Below, piece after piece: positions 58,152 to 63,068 of a stretch of DNA of 63,068 bases. Positions within the stretch are counted from its first letter, which is position 1, and every line of letters starts with the position of its first letter. Position numbers and translations under genes: made by a program. The notes below the pieces were generated by a model, which was given only the letters and a program-made list of their open reading frames with translations, had not been told where the DNA came from and did not search any database. The stretch comes from Faeciplasma sp964650705. GTDB taxonomy: Bacteria; Bacillota; Clostridia; Oscillospirales; Ruminococcaceae. The stretch spans positions 1-63,068 of the forward strand of contig CAZYUJ010000009.1 of the NCBI GenBank assembly GCA_964650705.1, written 5' to 3'.

Positions 58152-58691
58152 ATGGCAAGGATAAATATCGAACAAATTATTGAAAACTTAAGAAAAAGCG
58201 GACGTAGCGAAGAAGAAATTGATGATGCTGTCAAAATGTTCACGCAAACGGTTCAAGTTTTCAAGGGAGAGGGAGAAAAGCAGCATATTATGCACATTTA
58301 TGTTTATTGCAACAATGAAGTTATCGACTTCAATTACAATAAGATATGTTGGAAGAATACAGTCAGCCCGAAAGATGCACCTTATTACACATGCTGTTCA
58401 GAGTGGGATGAACGAGAGCTATCTTTTAATGAGATTGATAAGATATTAGCTGAACTTTCGAGAATAGAGATTGAAGCCATAAAGAATGACCCAAATGCCT
58501 GCAACGAATTTGAAATACCTGAAGGAGCAAATTGCAGTAGTATTACTTGCAAATACAATAACGGCGAAGGGTTTAAGTATTTTACTTATCGTTCCGTTCC
58601 TAAGCAGTTTACGGAAGTTTTTGAAGTTCTGAGGAAATACTGTAGATTTAAAGGATTAGATGTGAGAGGAGATTTGTTCCGTGATTATTAG
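58152..58691 (+). CDS. Hypothetical protein (179 aa)
   Basis: I do not recognise this protein. It is soluble and mixed-charge, with helical ends and a beta-rich centre. Five Cys lie in the middle third (CWKN, TCCSEWDE, NACNEF, NCSSITCK), perhaps a metal site. The ATG at 58152 is 7 bases after AAGGGTGA. The gene is more AT-rich than its neighbours on both sides, which may indicate recent acquisition. The acetyltransferase gene overlaps its end by 11 bases. Confidence 0.7.
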   Translation: MARINIEQIIENLRKSGRSEEEIDDAVKMFTQTVQVFKGEGEKQHIMHIYVYCNNEVIDFNYNKICWKNTVSPKDAPYYTCCSEWDERELSFNEIDKILAELSRIEIEAIKNDPNACNEFEIPEGANCSSITCKYNNGEGFKYFTYRSVPKQFTEVFEVLRKYCRFKGLDVRGDLFRDY

Positions 58692-59163
58692 AATTGCTCA
58701 ACCCAAAGACATCCCAACACTGATGGAGCTTTTGCGTCAGGTTCACGGCGTGCACTATGATATCCGCCCCGACATCTTCAAGCCGACGACAACGAAGTAT
58801 TCGCCTGCGGAGCTTGAAGAGATCCTGAGCGACCCCATGCGCCCGATATTGGTGGCGGCTGATGAGTCGGACAGCGTTTTGGGCTATGCTTTCTGTGTTT
58901 ATAAGCAGGCTATCGGAGACCTCTTATTGACGGATATAAAGTCGCTTTATATTGACGACTTATGCATCGACAAGGCTCATCGTGGCGAGCACATCGGCTC
59001 GGCGCTGTATGAAGCTGTTTTGGCTCTGGCGAAGGAAACGGGCTGCTATAACGTGACCCTCAACGTATGGTGCGGGAACGACTCAGCGATGGAGTTTTAT
59101 GAGAAAAAGGGGCTTAAGCCCCAAAGAATATTTATGGAACATATTCTGGAGGAAGAAAAATGA
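58681..59163 (+). CDS. GNAT-family N-acetyltransferase
   Basis: A 160-aa GNAT acetyltransferase that transfers acetyl from acetyl-CoA to an amine. The acetyl-CoA-binding motif A is DLCIDKAHRGEHIGSALYEAVLAL (R-G-x-H-I-G variant of Q/R-x-x-G-x-G/A). The N-terminal IIRIAQPKDIPTLMELLRQVH and C-terminal NDSAMEFYEKKGLKPQ are standard. The acceptor is unknown. The start is GTG 58681 with GGAG upstream. Its stop overlaps the nucleosidase start (ATGA). Confidence 0.92.
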   Translation: MIIRIAQPKDIPTLMELLRQVHGVHYDIRPDIFKPTTTKYSPAELEEILSDPMRPILVAADESDSVLGYAFCVYKQAIGDLLLTDIKSLYIDDLCIDKAHRGEHIGSALYEAVLALAKETGCYNVTLNVWCGNDSAMEFYEKKGLKPQRIFMEHILEEEK

Positions 59164-59840
59164 ACATTGGAATGATCGTTGCGGTCGCTCAAGAGGTTGG
59201 TGCGATGCTTGAAAAGATGGGCAAGCCCATTAAAACAGAGGTTATTACCGGCTATGAGGTCAGAGTCTATGAGGTTAACGGACATTCGCTGTATGTGACG
59301 CAAAGCGGTGCCGGGGAGATATCCGCGGCATCCTCTACCCAGCTTTTGATAAGCAAATACGGTTGCGAGATGATCGTGAATTTCGGCGTTTGCGGAGGGC
59401 TGACCGACGAGATGGCGGTCACAAGAACAGCGGTCGTTGAAAAGGTCGTGCACTATGATTTTGACACCTCTGAATTCGACAATTGCGAGGTCGGAAGATA
59501 TATGGAATATCCCGACGTCTACATCCCTGCGACAAAAAGCTTGGTGGAAAAGGCTTGTGAGGTTGAGCCTTCGCTTATGAAGGTAACTTGCGCTTCTGCT
59601 GACAAGTTTGTGGGAGATCCCGACAGAAAACGTGAGCTCAGCGCTTCGTTCGGCGCACAGATATGCGAAATGGAAGCGGCGGGGATCTTGCTCACAGCGA
59701 ACAGAAACGGCGTTCCTGCGCTTTTGATAAAAGCTGTTTCCGACAGCGTTTCGGGCGGAGCCGACGAGTTCAGCAAGCTCATAAGCGAGGCGGCATATAT
59801 TTGCGTGAGCACGCTTTTGAAGATAATTAAGAGCATATAG
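59160..59840 (+). CDS. 5'-methylthioadenosine/S-adenosylhomocysteine nucleosidase family protein
   Basis: A 226-aa phosphorylase/nucleosidase-fold protein that most likely hydrolyses the glycosidic bond of MTA and SAH, recycling adenine and clearing the inhibitor SAH. The opening IGMIVAVAQEVGAMLE, the glycine loop NFGVCGGL, the purine/ribose motif CEMEAAGILL (Glu) and the catalytic Asp in KAVSDSVSGGADEF are as in MtnN. It is coupled to the upstream acetyltransferase. A GC-rich hairpin block follows. Confidence 0.88.
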   Translation: MNIGMIVAVAQEVGAMLEKMGKPIKTEVITGYEVRVYEVNGHSLYVTQSGAGEISAASSTQLLISKYGCEMIVNFGVCGGLTDEMAVTRTAVVEKVVHYDFDTSEFDNCEVGRYMEYPDVYIPATKSLVEKACEVEPSLMKVTCASADKFVGDPDRKRELSASFGAQICEMEAAGILLTANRNGVPALLIKAVSDSVSGGADEFSKLISEAAYICVSTLLKIIKSI

Positions 59841-59853
59841 TTTGATGATACAC

Positions 59854-59912
59854 GGCGGCGTGGAGCCGCGCCTGCCCCGAAGGGGCGGAGTGCGGTTTCG
59901 TGCCGCCCTTTT
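59854..59912 (+). terminator. GC-rich branched hairpin after the nucleosidase gene
   Basis: GGCGGC (59854-59859) pairs with GCCGCC (59902-59907), followed by CTTTTGTT. Inside, CCGC/GCGG encloses GCCCC-GAA-GGGGC (59874-59886), again with a GAA triloop. It shares GCGGCGTGG with the array at 23.97 kb and probably works as a terminator. The rest of the gap up to 60160 holds the promoter at 59944 and the sigma-gene leader. Confidence 0.6.
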
Positions 59913-59943
59913 GTTCGGCGCCGAGCTTTTTTCGTCATTTGTC

Positions 59944-59972
59944 TTGTAATTATGTCGGTTTTAGTGTATAAT
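59944..59972 (+). promoter_or_regulatory. Sigma-A promoter of the ECF sigma gene
   Basis: TTGTAA (59944-59949), 17-base spacer, TATAAT (59967-59972). The leader is about 180 bases and holds TTGACACATATTATACAG (60090-60107) and a 6-bp hairpin at 60127-60144 just before GAGGTGAG and the ATG. A second, sigma-specific promoter may lie within it. Confidence 0.7.
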
Positions 59973-60160
59973 ACATTTTATATTGGGTCACTATGAGTCT
60001 TCGGCCGAAAAACACGCACAAAAGGGTGCAAAACGAAGCCAAATTGATGAAAAATTTTTTCATAGCGACTGCAACAAAACAGCTTATTTTTGACACATAT
60101 TATACAGAAGCCTAAGCCACGGGTCTGTATAGTTGCGTCTATACGATTCGAGGTGAGAGA

Positions 60161-60709
60161 ATGAAATCCGGCTTTTCCGAGCTTGTAGCAAAAGCGAAGA
60201 AGGGCGACAGTAAAGCATTTGCCGAGTTATATTCGGCGATCTATAAGGAATTATATTATTATGCGCTTTGCAATTTAAATAATCAGGATGACGCGGCTGA
60301 CGCTGTGAGTGACGCTGTCTTGGATGCATTCTCGGGCATTAAGAATCTTAAGAACGAGGAAGCTTTTAAAGGCTGGATGATAAGGATCCTCACCGCCAAG
60401 ATAAAAAGAAAGCAAGCTGAATATGTCCGCGAGCGTGAAAATCTGATGTCGATGTCTTTATATGACGACGGGGACGAAGATAAACAGATGGACATTCCTT
60501 ATAAAGAATCGAAGTATGAGGGGATCGAGCTCCTCGACCACATCGAAAATCTGTCGCAAAACGAAAAGATATGCTTCTCTCTCAGCGCCATATATGGCTA
60601 TACCGGCGATGAGATATCAAAGATAACAGGAATAAATTCAGCCACCGTGCGAACATATCTGGCACGAGGCAAGACCAAGCTTAGAAAGCTCATTGAAGAC
60701 GATATCTAA
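60161..60709 (+). CDS. ECF-type RNA polymerase sigma factor
   Basis: A sigma-70-family extracytoplasmic-function factor, 182 aa, with only regions 2 and 4. Region 2 (about 10-80) has DSKAFAELYSAIYKELYYYALCNL and DDAADAVSDAVLDAFSGIKNL; region 4 (about 118-178) has KICFSLSAIYGYTGDEISKITGINSATVRTYLARGKTKLRKL. GAGGTGAG precedes the ATG. The next gene encodes a membrane-tethered beta-propeller protein in the position of an anti-sigma factor. The target promoters are unknown. Confidence 0.94.
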   Translation: MKSGFSELVAKAKKGDSKAFAELYSAIYKELYYYALCNLNNQDDAADAVSDAVLDAFSGIKNLKNEEAFKGWMIRILTAKIKRKQAEYVRERENLMSMSLYDDGDEDKQMDIPYKESKYEGIELLDHIENLSQNEKICFSLSAIYGYTGDEISKITGINSATVRTYLARGKTKLRKLIEDDI

Positions 60710-60745
60710 GCAACAACAAAACCAACAACGAAAGGAGGAAACAGC

Positions 60746-62899
60746 ATGGCAAACAACATTTACAGCGAGCTTTTTGAACAGCTCCCGATCCCTGAAAGAC
60801 TTGAGCCTGAAAATATCGCAAAAATGCTTGAAGAAAACGCATCATTTAACAAAAAGCGTTCGGGCATCGTTGTGAGCGAAACTGTTACCTCCGAAAAGAA
60901 TACATCTGTAAAGACGGCACAAAAGAGATCTCATTCTGCGACATACCGCGCTATCATGTCGGTCGCAGCGTGTGCTGTTTTGGCGCTCGGCCTCATAAGA
61001 TACACCGACATCGGCAACACCCCTGCTATATTCGAGGATAATCACGGTGCTACCGCTGCTGAGGATTATGACGAGCTCCACAAGACCTTCCAAAAATATT
61101 ACGTCGATGAAGACGACAAGAGATCGCTCGACTCCGCAATGGCTGAGATCGAACACTCTTATAATGACCAACAGAGTGAAAACGTGACCGACGAGGTCGA
61201 GCCTGAAAAGGAGCCTGAGGTTACACTTGATGCACCTGTTGAAACTCCCCCTGTTACAGAGGATCCCGTGATCCCCGAAGAGGACGTTGTCATTGACGAT
61301 GAGCCTGAGGACGAGGAACACGTCGTCATCGAAGACGAATTCGTTTTGCCCGAATCTAACGAGACTGAGGACAATATCTTCATCTTTGACAACAAGATAT
61401 TCATCATCGAGGGCGACACAGTCAAGTTTATTCAGACTTCAAACGGCGCACTCACATACAGCGATGTGATCGCTCCGATTTGTGCTGATAATGAGATCAA
61501 GACACTTATTGATTTCTATGTTTACGGCGACAGGATAACACTTGTTTATTCCGTTGAGACTGCTGAAGCTGTTGTGAACGAAGAGCCCGAGGCTGAAGCC
61601 GAAGAAAACACAGACAAGACCGTTTTGGGTGAGCTTTTGGATAATGTCTATGCCGAAGAGGAAGAGGCTGTGTATATTCGCCGCTCGGTAGAAGTAAAGG
61701 TGTTCGACCTTTCAGACGGCATCGCATATCCTGTTGCGACCAATGTTCAGAGCGGTAGATTTATTAATGCCGTCCAGTCCGGCAGCTCGGTATATGTGAT
61801 CACAGCATATGACGATTACAGACTTTCGCCCATCATCGGCGCAAGCGATCTTGAAAGCTACGTTCCGCATTACTCGCTCAACGGCGAAAAGATCTATATC
61901 GAAGCCGGCGATATCGTTATTCCTTCGCATATCTCTAACACCGACTATACCGTTATCGGCGGAATTGATATGACAGCACAGAATATCAGCGTTTCCGTGA
62001 AGGCTCTATTGGGCGACGAGGGCAGAATCTTGATGACAGACAGTGCGGTCTATGTTTTCGGATATGAGAGCATAAACGGCGCTGATCATACCGCAATTCA
62101 GGTATTTGACCTTGAGGACGGAAAGGTGACACTTGGCGCAAGCGCATCTTGTGAGGGCATTGCTCTCGGCCAAGACGGCGTAGTCGAAATGAACGGTGCG
62201 ATCGTTGTATCTGCTTTGAGAAACACAGAAAGCGGATTTGTTACGACCGTTAACATATTCGACAACGAGCTTAATATGGTATCTAAATGCGATTTCCCCG
62301 CAGTTTTGACAACTGCTGTTAAGAACGGAAATGCTTTGGTGCTTTCGGGCAGCAGGGAATACATCCTTGATCTTTCGGATCCTGCGCATCCCGGAATCAT
62401 TGATGACATAAAGGCAGATGATGTTGCCAAAAGCTTAGCTCCTTTGGGCAACGGCTATGCCGTGCTCACCGATATCAACGGTGTCCTCACTCTTTCAATG
62501 ATCGAGCTCGACGCTGACGGCGTGGCACACGCTGTTGATCAGATCGCTGTTCATGAGGGTGAATATACCTCGAAAGCCCTTGAAGACAACTCGGTGATGT
62601 ATGTAAACTCCGAATTAGGACTCGTGGGCGTGCCTTACGGCTATTATGACGGCTATGACTTCTGTTACAGATATGTTTTATACAGCCTCGAGGCTGACGG
62701 ATTCAGACAGATCGGACTTTTGGAATCTCACGAGATGGACACTGAGTTCGAATTCGGTAAGGCGATCGAAGACGGCGGACTTCTGTACATCTTCTCTGAC
62801 GGAAGAATATATTCGACCGTTGCGACAAAAGAGAGCTTGGCATATGTCGGATCGGTAGATCTTATCGAATCAACTTATAGCGGACACATTGAATGGTAA
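60746..62899 (+). CDS. Membrane-tethered beta-propeller protein, putative anti-sigma partner
   Basis: A 717-aa protein with a cytoplasmic N-terminus (about 1-65), one membrane helix (about 67-85), a very acidic Pro/Glu linker (about 140-205) and a long beta-rich outside domain (about 210-717). That domain has the repeat pattern of secreted C-terminal beta-propeller proteins (for example SRYINAVQSGSSVYVITAYDDYRLSPI-type segments, with repeated hydrophobic-VYVFG and -LYIFSDG strands). The cytoplasmic piece is long enough to hold a sigma factor. GGAGG lies upstream of the ATG, and the gene starts 36 bases after the sigma gene. Signal sensing by the propeller and sigma release is the inferred role. 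A terminator follows. Confidence 0.8.
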   Translation: MANNIYSELFEQLPIPERLEPENIAKMLEENASFNKKRSGIVVSETVTSEKNTSVKTAQKRSHSATYRAIMSVAACAVLALGLIRYTDIGNTPAIFEDNHGATAAEDYDELHKTFQKYYVDEDDKRSLDSAMAEIEHSYNDQQSENVTDEVEPEKEPEVTLDAPVETPPVTEDPVIPEEDVVIDDEPEDEEHVVIEDEFVLPESNETEDNIFIFDNKIFIIEGDTVKFIQTSNGALTYSDVIAPICADNEIKTLIDFYVYGDRITLVYSVETAEAVVNEEPEAEAEENTDKTVLGELLDNVYAEEEEAVYIRRSVEVKVFDLSDGIAYPVATNVQSGRFINAVQSGSSVYVITAYDDYRLSPIIGASDLESYVPHYSLNGEKIYIEAGDIVIPSHISNTDYTVIGGIDMTAQNISVSVKALLGDEGRILMTDSAVYVFGYESINGADHTAIQVFDLEDGKVTLGASASCEGIALGQDGVVEMNGAIVVSALRNTESGFVTTVNIFDNELNMVSKCDFPAVLTTAVKNGNALVLSGSREYILDLSDPAHPGIIDDIKADDVAKSLAPLGNGYAVLTDINGVLTLSMIELDADGVAHAVDQIAVHEGEYTSKALEDNSVMYVNSELGLVGVPYGYYDGYDFCYRYVLYSLEADGFRQIGLLESHEMDTEFEFGKAIEDGGLLYIFSDGRIYSTVATKESLAYVGSVDLIESTYSGHIEW

Positions 62900-62906
62900 T
62901 AAAGAT

Positions 62907-62947
62907 CGCACAGCGAACGGGAAATCTTCGCTGTGCGTAAATTTTTT
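62907..62947 (+). terminator. Terminator after the sigma/propeller operon
   Basis: A perfect 11-bp stem (62907-62917 with 62927-62937), followed by six T at 62942-62947. Confidence 0.92.
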
Positions 62948-62968
62948 CAGATTTTTTATAAAAAAGGC

Positions 62969-62997
62969 TTGACAATTCCGATCAGCTATGATAGAAT
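62969..62997 (+). promoter_or_regulatory. tRNA promoter
   Basis: TTGACA (62969-62974), 17-base spacer, TAGAAT (62992-62997), 19 bases before the tRNA 5' end. Confidence 0.85.
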
Positions 62998-63016
62998 AAC
63001 TTTCGTTGCAGCGCTT

Positions 63017-63068
63017 GCTGGTGTAGCTCAGTTGGTAGAGCAGCTGATTTGTAATCAGCAGGTCGGGG
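63017..63068 (+). tRNA. tRNA-Thr (anticodon UGU), 5' part cut by window end
   Basis: The acceptor 5' strand is GCTGGTG, the D arm GCTC-AGTTGGTA-GAGC, and the anticodon arm GCTGA-TTTGTAA-TCAGC with anticodon TGT (reads ACA, threonine). The variable loop starts AGGTC; the T arm and 3' end lie beyond the window. It may be the first of a tRNA cluster. Confidence 0.93.

Noticed and set aside
1..63068. CRISPR arrays, prophage, insertion sequences, integrases
   Set aside because: No regular repeat-spacer pattern and no transposase, integrase or phage structural protein was seen in any frame.

Overview
The window looks like a chromosomal segment of an endospore-forming, monoderm Clostridia (Bacillota), probably a gut Oscillospirales/Ruminococcaceae-type bacterium. 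Grounds: a complete gerA-type spore germination operon, a T-box leader in front of thrS, NrdR, RNase Y, an Asp23 plus FakA pair, many strong TTGACA/TATAAT promoters with AGGAGG ribosome binding sites, several lipoprotein signal peptides and an NPKTG-type sorting signal. No plasmid, phage or conjugation genes are visible.

Layout. 0-4 kb: tail of an RND/MMPL exporter, then a minus-strand operon paaK - ACT protein - aminotransferase (aromatic amino acid / aryl-acid metabolism). 4-10 kb: a DUF975 membrane gene broken by an amber codon, secD-secF, an AT-rich phosphotransferase gene that looks inserted, nrdR with two candidate NrdR boxes in its own promoter, and DUF421/DUF4363 membrane genes. 10-21 kb: gerA-gerB-gerC, Asp23, fakA, a heterodimeric ABC exporter, a DUF4830 protein and an RsuA-type pseudouridine synthase. 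21-28 kb: an MsmK/UgpC-type sugar-importer ATPase, an SGNH hydrolase lipoprotein, rny, and T-box-thrS.

28-50 kb is the most distinctive region. It holds a probably very highly expressed NPKTG surface protein; two LolD/MacB-type ATPases behind a structured leader (the second with an AbrB-like tail); a 997-aa secreted solute-binding protein carrying extra beta-sandwich domains; two separate pairs of sugar-importer permeases; a secreted NHL/TPR protein with a C-terminal membrane anchor; a YIP1 membrane protein; a DUF5696 protein with an acidic linker; BioY; a GH26 mannanase-like lipoprotein; a MacA-like adaptor; and a large double FtsX permease. The importer permeases have no ATPase beside them (MsmK at 21 kb is the obvious candidate). 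The LolD-type ATPases have no permease beside them, and the FtsX permease has no ATPase. I infer that these pieces work together as an envelope-associated glycan capture, import and export system.

50-63 kb: an XRE repressor facing an operon of tiny membrane proteins across two perfect operators, an Lgt-like enzyme with a Cys-rich signature, a two-component system co-transcribed with a truncated ROK-like regulator, an RlmD-type rRNA methyltransferase, a PhiG-domain / Gfo-Idh-MocA pair, a GNAT acetyltransferase, an MTA/SAH nucleosidase, an ECF sigma factor with a membrane-tethered beta-propeller partner, and the start of tRNA-Thr(UGU).

Several intergenic regions carry very GC-rich, multi-hairpin palindromic modules (16.2, 23.8 and 59.9 kb), quite unlike the rest of the sequence. 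All calls come from reading the sequence; no database search was run.
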